The position numbers were made by a program, and so were the translations under genes. 64,000 nt of DNA from Nocardioides daejeonensis (GTDB lineage: Bacteria > Actinomycetota > Actinomycetes > Propionibacteriales > Nocardioidaceae), in assembly GCF_003194585.1 (NCBI RefSeq), contig NZ_QHKZ01000001.1:620001-684000 (forward strand), in the 5' to 3' direction. Numbering within the stretch: the first letter of the stretch is position 1; the number at the start of each line of letters is the position of its first letter. The notes beneath the pieces were generated by a model. That model did not search any database and had not been told where the DNA came from. It saw only the letters and a list, made by a program, of their open reading frames with translations. Positions 7,771 to 17,333 of this stretch are shown here, in pieces.

Positions 7771-8955
7771 ATGGCAGAGCGTCACAACCGCAGGCGTCGG
7801 CCGAAGGGCGCGTCACTGCGTGGGCGACGCTTCGAGGTGCTCGTGGGCCCGGTGGCGCACGGCGGCCACTGCGTGGCGCGGATCGCGGAGCTCGGCGACC
7901 GGGTCGTCTTCGTGCGGCATGCCCTGCCGGGGGAGAGGGTCGTCGTGGAGGTGACCGAGGGCACCGAGGGAGACCGTTTCCTGCGCGGTGACGCCGTCGA
8001 CGTACTGGTCCGCTCCGAGGCTCGGGTGGAGGCGCCGTGTCCTGTCGCGGGGCCGGGCGGCTGCGGCGGCTGCGACTTCCAGCACGTCGCGCTGCCCGAG
8101 CAGCGGGCGCTGAAGACCGCTGTCGTGCTCGAGCAACTGCATCGGATCGGACGGCTGCCCTCCGATCATCCGGCGTTGGCGGGCTTCGAGGTTGTCGCCG
8201 TGCCGGGAGACCGGGACGGGCTGCGCTGGCGGAGCCGCAGCACCTTCGTCACCGACAGCGAGGGGCGGCGCGGGATGCGCAGGCACCGCTCGCACGAGGT
8301 GGTCCCGGTCGAGGACTGTCTGATCGCGGCGCCGCACGCCCGGCAGCCTGGCGAAGGTGGCCCCGAGGTGGTCACCGAGCGCGTCGTGGGCGCGGGGAGC
8401 GTCCGGACCTTCCAGGTCGCCTCCGACGGGTTCTGGCAGGTCCACCCGGGTGCTCCCGCGGTGCTGGTCGACACGGTGCTGGAGCTGCTGGCGCCGCGCG
8501 CCGGTGAGCAGGTCCTCGACCTCTACGCCGGGGTCGGTCTCTTCTCTGCCTTCCTCGCCGATGCGGTCGGAGCGGACGGGGCGGTGCTGGCGGTGGAGGG
8601 TGGCCGAAGCGCCGTCGAGCACGCCCGGGCCAACCTGGCCGATCTGCCGTGGGCCGTGGCCGAGGCCGGCGACGTGGCCCAGGTGCTCGCACAGCGAGAG
8701 GCCGCCGCGGACGTCGTCGTCCTGGACCCGCCGCGGGCCGGGGCGAAGCGGGAGGTGATCGAGCAGGTGCTGCGCCGGCGACCGCGTGCGGTTGCGCTGG
8801 TCGCGTGCGACCCGGCTGCCTTGGCTCGGGACGTGGGCATCTTCCGGGAGTCGGGGTGGGAGCTGAGCGCACTGCGTGGCTTCGACCTCTTCCCGATGAC
8901 CCACCACGTCGAGTGCGTCGCGCTGCTGACGAAGGCGGGCCCTGGTCCACGGTGA
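7771..8955 (+). CDS. TrmA/RumA-type 23S rRNA or tRNA uracil-C5 methyltransferase
   Basis: A 394-residue SAM-dependent RNA m5U methyltransferase. In order it shows an N-terminal TRAM domain, a cysteine cluster GGCGGCDF near residue 97 with an upstream Cys typical of the RumA Fe-S site, the SAM loop LDLYAGVGLFSAFLA, the catalytic DPPRAG, and the nucleophile region VACDPAALARD. It corresponds in position to Rv2689c. The ATG at 7771 lies 9 bases after GAGGAGG, so it was preferred to the ATG at 7753 inside that site. Whether tRNA or rRNA is modified cannot be told. Confidence 0.9.
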   Translation: MAERHNRRRRPKGASLRGRRFEVLVGPVAHGGHCVARIAELGDRVVFVRHALPGERVVVEVTEGTEGDRFLRGDAVDVLVRSEARVEAPCPVAGPGGCGGCDFQHVALPEQRALKTAVVLEQLHRIGRLPSDHPALAGFEVVAVPGDRDGLRWRSRSTFVTDSEGRRGMRRHRSHEVVPVEDCLIAAPHARQPGEGGPEVVTERVVGAGSVRTFQVASDGFWQVHPGAPAVLVDTVLELLAPRAGEQVLDLYAGVGLFSAFLADAVGADGAVLAVEGGRSAVEHARANLADLPWAVAEAGDVAQVLAQREAAADVVVLDPPRAGAKREVIEQVLRRRPRAVALVACDPAALARDVGIFRESGWELSALRGFDLFPMTHHVECVALLTKAGPGPR

Positions 8956-9111
8956 TGCGCGGCGGGCCGGTTCGGGCGGCGGCGACGCCCGCCGGCTGCC
9001 AAGGCGCTTCGATGGAGCGCACGGGCTCCTTTCCCGCGTTCCGACAGCCCTCATGCTCCATCGAGGAGGCGGGCGGGGTGGTGAAGTCGCAAGACGCCTT
9101 GAAGTGATGTA

Positions 9112-9125
9112 TCTTGATATCAAGA
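9112..9125. promoter_or_regulatory. 14-bp perfect palindrome TCTTGATATCAAGA upstream of aconitase
   Basis: TCTTGATATCAAGA is self-complementary over all 14 bases and stands about 100 bases before the aconitase ATG in AT-richer DNA. It has the size and form of a MarR-family operator. In Streptomyces a MarR-type regulator, TamR, controls aconitase, so a TamR-like protein is a candidate. It does not resemble the AcnR operator of Corynebacterium. Confidence 0.6.
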
Positions 9126-9225
9126 GATATTGAGTGGAATGTAGGTGAGCCTTCCTTTCCGTCGCCGTGGAGTGATGGGCAAGATTGGGGCAGGACACCC
9201 GAGGACACCTGAGGAGATGTGGCTG

Positions 9226-11901
9226 ATGGCCAGTCAGGACAGTTTCGGTGCGAAGAGCACCTTGGACGTGGACGGCAAGTCCTATGAGATCTTCCGGCTC
9301 GACGCCGTCACGGGCGAGGGCCTGGACGTCGCCAGCCTCCCGTTCTCGTTGAAGGTGCTGCTGGAGAACCTGCTTCGCACCGAGGACGGCGCGGACATCA
9401 CCGCCGACGACATCCGTGCGCTGGCCGGCTGGGACGCCGCCGCGGAGCCCAGCAAGGAGATCCAGTTCACGCCGGCCCGCGTGATCATGCAGGACTTCAC
9501 CGGTGTGCCGTGCGTGGTCGACCTGGCGACCATGCGCGAAGCGATGGCCGACCTCGGTGGCGACGCCACCAAGATCAACCCGCTCGCTCCCGCCGAGATG
9601 GTCATCGACCACTCGGTGATCGCCGACGTGTTCGGCACGCCGGACGCCTTCGAGCGCAACGTGGAGATCGAGTACCAGCGCAACCGTGAGCGCTACCAGT
9701 TCCTGCGTTGGGGCCAGGGCGCCTTCGACGACTTCAAGGTCGTCCCCCCGGGCACCGGGATCGTGCACCAGGTCAACATCGAGCACCTGGCTCGCGTCGC
9801 CTTCACCCGCGAGGTTGACGGTGTGCTGCAGGCCTACCCCGACACCTGCGTCGGCACCGACTCCCACACCACCATGGTCAACGGCCTCGGCGTCGTCGGC
9901 TGGGGTGTGGGTGGCATCGAGGCAGAGGCGGCCATGCTGGGTCAGCCCGTCTCCATGCTCATCCCGCGCGTCGTCGGCTTCAAGCTCTCCGGCGACCTCC
10001 CTGAGGGCTCCACCGCCACTGACCTCGTGCTCACCATCACCGAGATGCTGCGCAAGCACGGTGTGGTCGGCAAGTTCGTCGAGTTCTACGGCGCCGGTGT
10101 CTCCGCGCTCCCGCTGGCCAACCGCGCCACCATCGGCAACATGAGCCCGGAGTTCGGCTCCACGATCGCGGTCTTCCCGATCGACGACGAGACCGTCAAC
10201 TACCTGCGCCTGACCGGTCGCTCCGACGAGCAGCTCGCCCTGGTCGAGGCCTACGCCAAGGCCCAGGGCCTGTGGCACGACCCGAGCGCCGAGCCGCGCT
10301 TCTCCGAGAAGCTCGAGCTCGACCTCGCCACCGTGGTGCCCTCGATCGCAGGCCCGAAGCGTCCCCAGGACCGCATCGAGCTCTCCGCCGCTGCCCCCAG
10401 CTTCGCCGAGCAGCTGCCGACCTACTCCGAGACGCCCGACGTCAAGGTTCCGGTCACCCTCGCCGACGGCACCTCCTTCGAGTTGGAGAACGGCGCCGTC
10501 ACGATCGCGTCGATCACCTCCTGCACCAACACCTCCAACCCGTCGGTCATGATCGGCGCGGCGCTGTTGGCGAAGAAGGCCGTCGAGAAGGGCCTCCAGC
10601 GCAAGCCGTGGGTCAAGTCCACGCTCGCTCCTGGATCCAAGGTCGTCTCCGACTACTACGAGCGGGCCGGGCTGACGCCGTACCTCGACAAGCTGGGCTT
10701 CAACCTGGTCGGCTACGGCTGCGTCACCTGCATCGGCAACTCGGGCCCGATCATCCCCGAGGTCTCCGCTGCGGTGAACGAGCACGACATGGCCGTCGTC
10801 TCGGTGCTCTCCGGTAACCGGAACTTCGAGGGTCGGATCAACCCCGACATCAAGATGAACTACCTGGCCTCGCCGCCGCTGGTCATCGCCTACGCGCTCG
10901 CCGGCAACATGAACGTCGACCTGTTCAACGACCCGCTGGGTCAGGACACCGACGGCAACGACGTCTTCATGCGTGACATCTGGCCGTCGCCGCAGGAGGT
11001 CGAGGAGACCATCGCCCAGGCGATCACCTCCGAGATGTTCACCAAGGACTACGCCGACGTCTTCGCGGGCGACGAGCGCTGGCGCTCGCTGCCCACCCCG
11101 GAGGGCAACACCTTCGCGTGGGACGAGAACTCGACCTATGTCCGCAAGGCGCCGTACTTCGACGGCATGCCGGAGACCCCGGCACCGGTCACCGACATCG
11201 ACGGTGCGCGGGTGCTCCTGAAGCTGGCCGACTCGGTCACCACCGACCACATCAGCCCGGCCGGCGCGATCAAGAAGGACTCGCCTGCGGGCAAGTACCT
11301 CGCCGAGCACGGCGTCGAGCAGCGCGACTTCAACTCCTACGGCTCGCGCCGTGGAAACCACGAAGTCATGATCCGCGGCACCTTCGCCAACATCCGGCTG
11401 CGCAACCAGCTCGCGCCGGGCACGGAGGGTGGCTTCACCCGCGACTTCACCGTCGCGGACGCCCCCGTCACCACGGTGTACGACGCCTCCGTGAACTACA
11501 TCGAGCAGGGCATCCCGCTGGTCGTCCTGGCCGGCAAGGAGTACGGCTCGGGCTCGTCGCGTGACTGGGCTGCCAAGGGCACCTCGCTGCTGGGAGTCAA
11601 GGCGGTCATCGCCGAGTCGTACGAGCGGATCCACCGGTCGAACCTCATCGGCATGGGCGTCATCCCGCTCCAGTTCCCCGAGGGCGAGAACGCCGAGTCG
11701 CTGGGTCTGACCGGCGAGGAGACCTTCTCGATCACCGGCATCACCGAGCTCAACGAGGGTCGTACGCCGAAGACCGTCAAGGTCAAGGCCGGCGACAAGG
11801 AGTTCGACGCCGTCGTCCGCATCGACACCCCGGGCGAGGCGAACTACTACCGCAACGGCGGCATCATGCAGTACGTGCTGCGCAACCTGCGCAACGCCTG
11901 A
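9226..11901 (+). CDS. acn: Aconitate hydratase A
   Basis: An 891-residue citrate/isocitrate isomerase of the TCA cycle, AcnA/IRP1 type. The [4Fe-4S] ligands are visible as Cys433 ([10 protein letters not shown]), Cys499 and Cys502 ([10 protein letters not shown]). Substrate-site motifs include [10 protein letters not shown] and the C-terminal swivel domain with [12 protein letters not shown]. The ATG at 9226 follows GAGGAG at good spacing and gives [13 protein letters not shown]; the open frame extends further upstream without family character. It is transcribed alone, behind a 14-bp palindrome and before a strong hairpin. In M. tuberculosis acn is elsewhere, so it is an insertion in the otherwise shared gene order. 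Confidence 0.97.
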   Translation: MASQDSFGAKSTLDVDGKSYEIFRLDAVTGEGLDVASLPFSLKVLLENLLRTEDGADITADDIRALAGWDAAAEPSKEIQFTPARVIMQDFTGVPCVVDLATMREAMADLGGDATKINPLAPAEMVIDHSVIADVFGTPDAFERNVEIEYQRNRERYQFLRWGQGAFDDFKVVPPGTGIVHQVNIEHLARVAFTREVDGVLQAYPDTCVGTDSHTTMVNGLGVVGWGVGGIEAEAAMLGQPVSMLIPRVVGFKLSGDLPEGSTATDLVLTITEMLRKHGVVGKFVEFYGAGVSALPLANRATIGNMSPEFGSTIAVFPIDDETVNYLRLTGRSDEQLALVEAYAKAQGLWHDPSAEPRFSEKLELDLATVVPSIAGPKRPQDRIELSAAAPSFAEQLPTYSETPDVKVPVTLADGTSFELENGAVTIASITSCTNTSNPSVMIGAALLAKKAVEKGLQRKPWVKSTLAPGSKVVSDYYERAGLTPYLDKLGFNLVGYGCVTCIGNSGPIIPEVSAAVNEHDMAVVSVLSGNRNFEGRINPDIKMNYLASPPLVIAYALAGNMNVDLFNDPLGQDTDGNDVFMRDIWPSPQEVEETIAQAITSEMFTKDYADVFAGDERWRSLPTPEGNTFAWDENSTYVRKAPYFDGMPETPAPVTDIDGARVLLKLADSVTTDHISPAGAIKKDSPAGKYLAEHGVEQRDFNSYGSRRGNHEVMIRGTFANIRLRNQLAPGTEGGFTRDFTVADAPVTTVYDASVNYIEQGIPLVVLAGKEYGSGSSRDWAAKGTSLLGVKAVIAESYERIHRSNLIGMGVIPLQFPEGENAESLGLTGEETFSITGITELNEGRTPKTVKVKAGDKEFDAVVRIDTPGEANYYRNGGIMQYVLRNLRNA

Positions 11902-11910
11902 TCAGCTCCA

Positions 11911-11949
11911 CCAGCGTGGCCGGTCCCTTCAGGGGGCCGGCCACGCTGG
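11911..11949. terminator. Hairpin terminator after acn
   Basis: A stem of about 17 bp (11911-11927 with 11932-11949, one G-T pair or offset) closes a short TTCA loop 10 bases after the acn stop. A short T run follows at 11962-11966. Confidence 0.8.
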
Positions 11950-11967
11950 CGTCTCCGGAACTTTTTG

Positions 11968-11973
11968 TACGGT
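11968..11973 (+). promoter_or_regulatory. -10 box TACGGT, leaderless
   Basis: TACGGT ends 6 bases before the ATG at 11980. A G-rich stretch between them could also act as a weak ribosome binding site. Confidence 0.45.
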
Positions 11974-11979
11974 GGGGCC

Positions 11980-12276
11980 ATGATCGTCGCCTTCAGCATC
12001 AGCCCGATGAGCAGCGAGCCCGACGGCTCGGTCACCGAGGCGGTCGCCGCCGCCGTACGTGTGGTCCGGGAGTCCGGCCTCCGGTGCGAGACCAACGCGA
12101 TGTTCACCAACATCGAGGGTGAGTGGGACGAGGTGATGGCGGTGATCAAGCGCGCGGTCGACATCGTCGCCGAGCGCTCGCCGCGCGTAGGCCTCGTGCT
12201 CAAGGCAGACATCCGCCCCGGCTACGAGGGCCAGCTCACCGCGAAGGTCGAGCGGATCGAGTCGGCGCTGGGCTGA
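11980..12276 (+). CDS. Thiamine-binding (MTH1187/YqgV-type) small protein
   Basis: A 98-residue ferredoxin-like-fold protein of the MTH1187/YkoF-related thiamine-binding family. Family members bind thiamine or similar ligands as small oligomers. The family N-terminus IVAFSISPMS and the later ETNAMFTNIEGEWDEVMAVIK region are both present and the length is normal. It stands between the acn terminator and a convergent unknown gene. The physiological role is not established. Confidence 0.78.
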   Translation: MIVAFSISPMSSEPDGSVTEAVAAAVRVVRESGLRCETNAMFTNIEGEWDEVMAVIKRAVDIVAERSPRVGLVLKADIRPGYEGQLTAKVERIESALG

Positions 12277-12310
12277 GGCATCGGACGTCTGCCAGCGCCA
12301 GCACGCGTAC

Positions 12311-13123
12311 TCAGGCGCCGAGGGCCGACCGCTCGTCGTCGCTGAGCTCGTCGAGCGCCTGCTTGAGCTCGTCGGCCAAACCGTAGGTGGTGATCGCCCC
12401 GGCGACGAGCCCCGCGACGTCGGGGCGGTCGAGACCCGCACGCAGCACCCGCGCGCCGTTCGCCGGCGAGACGCGGGCGGCCAGGGAGAGCGCGTCAAGT
12501 GCGACCTCCTCGTCCGTCACCGCAGCGGCGAGGTGGGCATCGTCCGCGACCGGCAGCCGCTCGAGGATCTGCTCGACGGCGGCGTTGTCCTCGGCGAGGT
12601 TGGCGATCGCCAGGATCACCCGACGCTCGGCCTGCTCGATCACGCGGACGGCGAGGTCGGCGCTGATCACCGGGATGAACCGGCTCATCGCCAGGTGCTC
12701 GCCGCGCTCCAGCAGGATCGCGGAGACGTCGAGGATGGTGCGCTCGGGAAGCCCCGCGATGATCGGCCGGGCCCGCTCCGGATCCAGCTGGACGCTGAGC
12801 TCCGCGAGGAACCCGGCGGGCAGGGAGCTGGAGAGCTTCACCGCCAGCGGCGGCTCCATCGTGGCCGCGGCCCGCGCCGAGACGGCGGGCCCGAGCGCGG
12901 CTTGGGCGATCCGCCCGGCCAGCGGCGCGGGGACGGAGCCGGCCAGCTTTCCGATCCGTCGGAACGTGCGGCGATGCCGCTCGAAGAGATGCTCGCTGAG
13001 CCCGACGCGGAGGGTGCGGAGCGCCTCGGCCGGCTGATCGCGCAGGTAGGCGAGCTCGCGCTCCTCCACGTGCAGCGCACCGGCCAGCCGCGCCACCTCG
13101 CGCCGTGACTCCAGCATGCTCAT
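12311..13123 (-). CDS. Conserved hypothetical protein, alpha-helical repeat type
   Basis: A 270-residue soluble, helix-rich, Leu/Ala/Glu/Arg-rich protein that I do not recognise. It contains repeated short helical units of the form LxPERAxxIIxxLPExxI (around residues 110-140) and LEDNAAVEQILERLP, which resemble HEAT-like or MgtE-N-like repeats. No signal peptide or membrane helix is seen. Its ATG overlaps the stop of the small upstream gene (ATGA), so the two are one transcription unit. A regulatory or scaffold role is possible but unproven. Confidence 0.7.
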   Translation of the reverse strand: MSMLESRREVARLAGALHVEERELAYLRDQPAEALRTLRVGLSEHLFERHRRTFRRIGKLAGSVPAPLAGRIAQAALGPAVSARAAATMEPPLAVKLSSSLPAGFLAELSVQLDPERARPIIAGLPERTILDVSAILLERGEHLAMSRFIPVISADLAVRVIEQAERRVILAIANLAEDNAAVEQILERLPVADDAHLAAAVTDEEVALDALSLAARVSPANGARVLRAGLDRPDVAGLVAGAITTYGLADELKQALDELSDDERSALGA

Positions 13124-13344
13124 GACTCCTCCAGCAGCAGGGCGCGTGCGCGGCCGCGCAGGGGGCGGGGGAGCGCTGCCAGCGCTGCCTCCAGTGACTC
13201 CTGCACGAGAGCGTCCTCGCGGTCGATCGCGGTCTGGGCCAGCGTGGTCAACGCCTGCAGATGCTCGGCCTGGAGTCCGCCGAGGCCGGCGAGGCTGCCG
13301 TCGGAGAGCCCGACGGCTCGAGCAAGGTCGTCAGCTGAGGTCAC
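13120..13344 (-). CDS. Small conserved hypothetical protein
   Basis: A 74-residue acidic, helical protein without recognisable family. The GTG at 13344 gives MTSADDLARAVGLSDG; a longer version starting at 13419 would add a Cys-rich segment that looks like untranslated DNA, so the shorter form is preferred. It overlaps the larger unknown gene downstream by 4 bases. The helical composition is similar to that partner, suggesting they work together. Confidence 0.55.
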   Translation of the reverse strand: MTSADDLARAVGLSDGSLAGLGGLQAEHLQALTTLAQTAIDREDALVQESLEAALAALPRPLRGRARALLLEES

Positions 13345-13516
13345 GCGCGCGACTCCTGATTCCTTCGGTGGTAACTCGGAGTCACACCTTATGTCCGAAA
13401 CGCTGCAGGCACAGGACATGGGGCCTCATCTCGTGCTCGGTGCCAGCCCTCCCAGGGCACCGGTTCCGTCGCTCGCTCACCGTGCTGCGGCCCGCCGAGC
13501 GAGCAGCCCGGCCCGA

Positions 13517-13522
13517 TAGCCT
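13517..13522 (+). promoter_or_regulatory. -10 box TAGCCT, leaderless Nudix gene
   Basis: TAGCCT ends 6 bases before the ATG at 13529. Confidence 0.5.
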
Positions 13523-13528
13523 CGGCTC

Positions 13529-13972
13529 ATGAGCGCGGACGGCATCGGTGCGGTGGCCTGCTACCTGTTGATCGACCAGAGGGGCGCGATCCTCCTCCAG
13601 GAGCGGGACGAGGGTGCGCCCCGCTATCCGAACCAGTGGTCGATGCCCGGCGGACAGGTGGAGCCGGGGGAGACGCCGGAGCAGGCGGCGTACCGGGAGA
13701 CCACGGAGGAGACGGAGGTCGTGCTTCCGCAAGGCGCCCTGAGCCTGTGGCACCAGGAGCGCCGTACCGTGCCGGGCGTGGGCGAGGTCGACTACCACCT
13801 GTTCACGTCCGGCGTCACCCTGACCGACGCCGACATCACCTGCCACGAGGGACGCCAGATCGTCTTCGTTCTGCCAGCCCGCCTCGGGGAGCTCGACCTC
13901 ACCGAGTCGACGCGCCACTTCCTCGGGCTGCTGCTGGCCTCGGAGCGGTACGCAGCGCTCACCGGGAGCTGA
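13529..13972 (+). CDS. Nudix hydrolase with degenerate Nudix box
   Basis: A 147-residue Nudix-fold protein, expected to hydrolyse nucleoside diphosphate derivatives. The box GQVEPGE, seven residues, RETTEETEV keeps the metal-binding Glu residues (REXXEE) but has Glu where the consensus near-final Gly should be. Together with the next gene it forms a tandem pair sharing LLQERD and a DADI-x-C-x-EGRQ-x-VFV tail motif, so one arose by duplication. The mRNA appears leaderless. Substrate unknown; it may be an altered-specificity or weak enzyme. Confidence 0.85.
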   Translation: MSADGIGAVACYLLIDQRGAILLQERDEGAPRYPNQWSMPGGQVEPGETPEQAAYRETTEETEVVLPQGALSLWHQERRTVPGVGEVDYHLFTSGVTLTDADITCHEGRQIVFVLPARLGELDLTESTRHFLGLLLASERYAALTGS

Positions 13973-14004
13973 CGGCGCCTGTTCCCAGGAGCCGGCTCCG
14001 TGGC

Positions 14005-14010
14005 TACGCT
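14005..14010 (+). promoter_or_regulatory. -10 box TACGCT, leaderless second Nudix gene
   Basis: TACGCT ends 7 bases before the GTG at 14018. This decides the start in favour of 14018 over an upstream in-frame GTG at 14000, which lies before the box. Confidence 0.5.
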
Positions 14011-14017
14011 CCACCTC

Positions 14018-14452
14018 GTGCACCACTTCGCCAACGTGCTCCTCGTCGACCCGGCCGGCGCCGTACTCCTGCAGGAGCGGGACGCCAACCCGGTCCTCGA
14101 CCCCGACTGCTGGGGCCTCCCCGGCGGGCACATGGAGCCGGGCGAGCTGCCCGAGGACGCCGCCCGGCGCGAGCTGGCAGAGGAGACGGGGGTGCACTTC
14201 GAGGGCCGGTTGTGGCACTGGCGCGACCAGCCGGTCTTCCATGCGGAGTACGGCACCGAGGACGTCGTGCACACCTATGCCGCAGCCACCCGCCTGGTGG
14301 ATGCTGACATCGACTGCCGCGAAGGCAGGCAGATGGTCTTCGTCGATCCTGGGCTCGCGCTGGGCCTGCGGCTGACCCGGTCGGCAGGGCTGATCCTGCC
14401 GGACTTCCTCGGCTCCCCGCTTTACCGTCGACTCCAGGAGGAGGTCGCATGA
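14018..14452 (+). CDS. Nudix hydrolase
   Basis: A 144-residue Nudix hydrolase with a fully canonical box: GHMEPGE, seven residues, RELAEETGV. It is paralogous to the gene just upstream; both share the C-terminal DADI-x-C-x-EGRQ-x-VFV stretch. The GTG at 14018 is chosen because a TACGCT box lies 7 bases upstream and the protein then begins [11 protein letters not shown]. It overlaps the following SMP-30-like gene by 4 bases (ATGA). The substrate cannot be predicted. Confidence 0.87.
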   Translation: MHHFANVLLVDPAGAVLLQERDANPVLDPDCWGLPGGHMEPGELPEDAARRELAEETGVHFEGRLWHWRDQPVFHAEYGTEDVVHTYAAATRLVDADIDCREGRQMVFVDPGLALGLRLTRSAGLILPDFLGSPLYRRLQEEVA

Positions 14453-15378
14453 CACTCACGGTGATCCCGGTTCCCGCACACGGCGCGGAGGATGTCCTCG
14501 TCGGCTCCGACGGGGCGGTCTGGACCGGCACCGAGGACGGCAGCATCTGGCGGATCGAACCCGACGCCCAGGTGGTACGCCGGGTGGCCCGGACGGGCGG
14601 CCGACCGCTCGGACTCGAGTGGCTCCCGGATGGCGCTCTCCTCGTCTGTGACGCGCACCGGGGTCTGCTGCGCGTCGAGGTCTCCACCGGAGCCGTCGAG
14701 GAGCTGCTCCGTGAGGTGGAGGGGCGGCCGATGGTCTTCTGCAACAACGCGGCCGTCGCCGCCGACGGCGGGATCTGGTTCTCCGACTCCTCAACCCGGT
14801 ATTCCATCGAGCGCTGGAAGGACGACTTCCTCCAGAACACCCGGACCGGCCGGCTCCTGCACCGGGCGCCCGACGGCACCGTACGTGTGGTGCTGGACGG
14901 GCTCGCCTTCGCGAACGGCGTCGCGCTCGCTGCCGACGAGTCCTGGGTGGTCGTCGCCGAGACCGGTGCGCGGACCCTCGTGCGGCACTGGCTGCGCGGA
15001 CCACGCGCGGGGAGCCGCGAGCAACTTGTCGAGGGGCTGACCGGCTACCCCGACAACATCGCGCTCGGCAGTGACGGGCTCGTCTGGGTCTCGCTGGCGT
15101 CGCCCGTCGACCCGGTGGTCGCGCGGCTGCAGGCCGCGCCGATGTTCGTCCGCCGGCTCGCGACGAAGATCCCCGAGCGTCTCCAGCCCGCTCCCAAGCA
15201 GACGGTGCGCGCCCAGGCGTTCGACGGAGAGGGACGGCTGGTGCACGACGTCGATGTCACCACCTCGGAGTTCCACATGGTCACCGGCGTCCGCGAGCAC
15301 CAGGGGCGCCTGTGGCTGGGCAGCCTGCACGAGGGCGCCGTCGCGGTGCTGGATGGTGTGGGGTCCGGGTACAGTTGA
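14449..15378 (+). CDS. SMP-30/strictosidine-synthase-like beta-propeller protein
   Basis: A 309-residue six-bladed beta-propeller protein of the strictosidine synthase/SMP-30/gluconolactonase superfamily. Typical blade sequences are visible, such as [30 protein letters not shown] and [22 protein letters not shown]. Members act as lactonases or esterases with a central metal; few bacterial ones have a known substrate. It is translationally coupled to the Nudix gene and followed after 50 bases by dxs. No signal peptide is seen. Confidence 0.8.
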   Translation: MTLTVIPVPAHGAEDVLVGSDGAVWTGTEDGSIWRIEPDAQVVRRVARTGGRPLGLEWLPDGALLVCDAHRGLLRVEVSTGAVEELLREVEGRPMVFCNNAAVAADGGIWFSDSSTRYSIERWKDDFLQNTRTGRLLHRAPDGTVRVVLDGLAFANGVALAADESWVVVAETGARTLVRHWLRGPRAGSREQLVEGLTGYPDNIALGSDGLVWVSLASPVDPVVARLQAAPMFVRRLATKIPERLQPAPKQTVRAQAFDGEGRLVHDVDVTTSEFHMVTGVREHQGRLWLGSLHEGAVAVLDGVGSGYS

Positions 15379-15428
15379 CGGGTGGTCGCGGCCTCGCGCA
15401 CCTGCCCCGGACTGGAGGACATCAACAC

Positions 15429-17333
15429 ATGGGTTACCTGGCGTCGGTCTCGACCCCGAGTGATCTGCGTGGACTGTCCGAGGAGCAGCTGACTGCCCTG
15501 GCTGCGGAGATCCGGGAACGGATGGTGAGCGTCTGCTCGCGCACCGGGGGCCACCTCGGGCCGAACCTCGGCGTCGTCGAGCTGACCATGGCCATCCACC
15601 GTGTCTTCGACTCGCCCCGGGACCGGATCGTCTTCGACACCGGCCACCAGACCTACGTGCACAAGCTGCTCACCGGGCGGTCCGAAGGCTTCGAGGGCCT
15701 CCGTCAGGAGGGCGGGCTCTCGGGCTACCCGAGTCAGCGCGAGTCGGCTCACGACATCGTCGAGAACTCTCACGCCTCCACCTCGCTCTCCTACGCCGAC
15801 GGCCTCGCCAAGGCCTACCGGGTGCAGGGCGACGACCGGCACGTCGTGGCCGTCATCGGCGACGGCGCCCTCACCGGCGGCATGGCGTGGGAGGCGCTCA
15901 ACAACATCGCCATCGCCAAGGACAGCCGGCTCGTCATCGTCGTCAACGACAACGAGCGCTCCTACACACCCACGGTGGGCGGGCTGGCGACGGCCCTCAC
16001 GTCGCTGCGCACCAACCCGCGCTACGAGGCGGTCCTCGACCAGGTGAAGCGGCGGCTCAACGCTGTGCCCGGTGTCGGCCCGGCGGCGTACGACGCGCTG
16101 CACGCGATCAAGAAGGGGATGAAGGACGCCCTCGCCCCGCAGGGCCTCTTCGAGGACCTCGGCCTGAAGTACGTCGGCCCGGTCGACGGGCACGATCGCG
16201 CGGCGATGGAGCAGGCGCTGACGCAGGCCAAGCGGTTCGGCGGGCCTGTCATCGTGCATGCGATCACCCGCAAGGGACACGGCTACGACGCGGCGGAGAA
16301 CCACGAGGCCGACCAGTTCCATGCGCCCGGACCGTTCGACATCGCGTCGGGCGAGGAGCGCCCCAAGGGACGGATCTGGACCGACGTCTTCTCCGACGCG
16401 ATGGTCGACCTCGGCGAGCGGCGGCCCGACGTCGTGGCCCTGACGGCCGCGATGATGCACCCCGTCGGCCTCGATGCCTTCGCCCGGCGCTTCCCCGAGC
16501 GCACCTTCGATGTCGGCATCGCCGAGCAGCACGCAGCTACCTCGGCCGCGGGGATGGCCCTCGGCGGTCTGCACCCCGTCGTGGCCGTCTACGCGACCTT
16601 CCTCAACCGCGCCTTCGACCAGGTGCTGATGGATGTCGCGCTGCACCGCTGCGGAGTCACCTTCGTGCTGGACCGATCCGGCGTGACCGGTGACGACGGC
16701 GCCAGCCACAACGGCATGTGGGACATGTCGATCCTCCAGGTCGTCCCGGGCCTTCGTCTCGCTGCTCCCCGCGACGCCGCACGTCTCGTGGAGCTGCTCG
16801 AGGAGGCATCGAACGTGGACGATGCCCCCACCGTCGTGCGCTTCCCGAAGGGGCCGCCGCCCGCGGAGATCCCGGCACTCGAACGGATCGGTGGGGTCGA
16901 CGTACTCCATCGGCGCGGAGCGCCCGACGTGCTGCTGGTCGGGGTCGGGGCGATGGCCGCCACGGCGATGGAGGTCGCCGAGCGGCTCGACGCCCAGGGC
17001 ATCGGCGTCACCGTCGTCGATCCCCGGTGGGTGAAGCCCGTCGATCCCGCGTTGGTCGACCTCGTCGGCCAACACCGACTCGCCGTCTGCCTCGAGGACA
17101 ACGGCGTGATCGGCGGTGTCGGAGCAGTGCTGCTGCAGACCCTCAACGCCCACGGGGTACGGACCCCATTCCGGATCCGGGGCGTGCCGCAGGAGTTCCT
17201 CGACCACGCCAAGCGCGCGGCGATCCTGGAGCGGATCGGGCTGACCGGCCCGAATCTGGCGCGCGAGATCACGGGCGAGCTGGCCGCGCTCGAGCAGACG
17301 AGGACGCTCGCCGATGCGGATCGGCGGCGGTAG
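15429..17333 (+). CDS. dxs: 1-deoxy-D-xylulose-5-phosphate synthase
   Basis: A 634-residue thiamine-diphosphate enzyme that joins pyruvate and glyceraldehyde 3-phosphate, the first step of the MEP isoprenoid pathway. Features include [11 protein letters not shown] (His at the active site), the ThDP/Mg motif [16 protein letters not shown], the catalytic-Glu region [11 protein letters not shown] and a C-terminal transketolase domain. The ATG at 15429 lies 10 bases after GGAGG and gives [14 protein letters not shown]; a longer open frame upstream overlaps the previous gene. It matches the position of dxs1 (Rv2682c) in the shared gene order. Confidence 0.96.
   Translation: MGYLASVSTPSDLRGLSEEQLTALAAEIRERMVSVCSRTGGHLGPNLGVVELTMAIHRVFDSPRDRIVFDTGHQTYVHKLLTGRSEGFEGLRQEGGLSGYPSQRESAHDIVENSHASTSLSYADGLAKAYRVQGDDRHVVAVIGDGALTGGMAWEALNNIAIAKDSRLVIVVNDNERSYTPTVGGLATALTSLRTNPRYEAVLDQVKRRLNAVPGVGPAAYDALHAIKKGMKDALAPQGLFEDLGLKYVGPVDGHDRAAMEQALTQAKRFGGPVIVHAITRKGHGYDAAENHEADQFHAPGPFDIASGEERPKGRIWTDVFSDAMVDLGERRPDVVALTAAMMHPVGLDAFARRFPERTFDVGIAEQHAATSAAGMALGGLHPVVAVYATFLNRAFDQVLMDVALHRCGVTFVLDRSGVTGDDGASHNGMWDMSILQVVPGLRLAAPRDAARLVELLEEASNVDDAPTVVRFPKGPPPAEIPALERIGGVDVLHRRGAPDVLLVGVGAMAATAMEVAERLDAQGIGVTVVDPRWVKPVDPALVDLVGQHRLAVCLEDNGVIGGVGAVLLQTLNAHGVRTPFRIRGVPQEFLDHAKRAAILERIGLTGPNLAREITGELAALEQTRTLADADRRR

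Noticed and set aside
8956..9225. Possible small gene between the RNA methyltransferase and acn
   Set aside because: An in-frame extension of acn reaches 9145 but lacks aconitase similarity and contains a different start context; apart from the palindrome the 270 bases hold nothing I can support.
7813..11634. A 1273-codon open frame on the minus strand
   Set aside because: It is antisense to the RNA methyltransferase and aconitase genes, is low in complexity (rich in Gly, Asp, Arg, Val), and has no motif. It is a by-product of GC-rich codon use.
15045..17207. A 720-codon open frame on the minus strand
   Set aside because: It runs antisense to dxs and the SMP-30-like gene, both of which have full family motifs; composition is that of a shadow frame.
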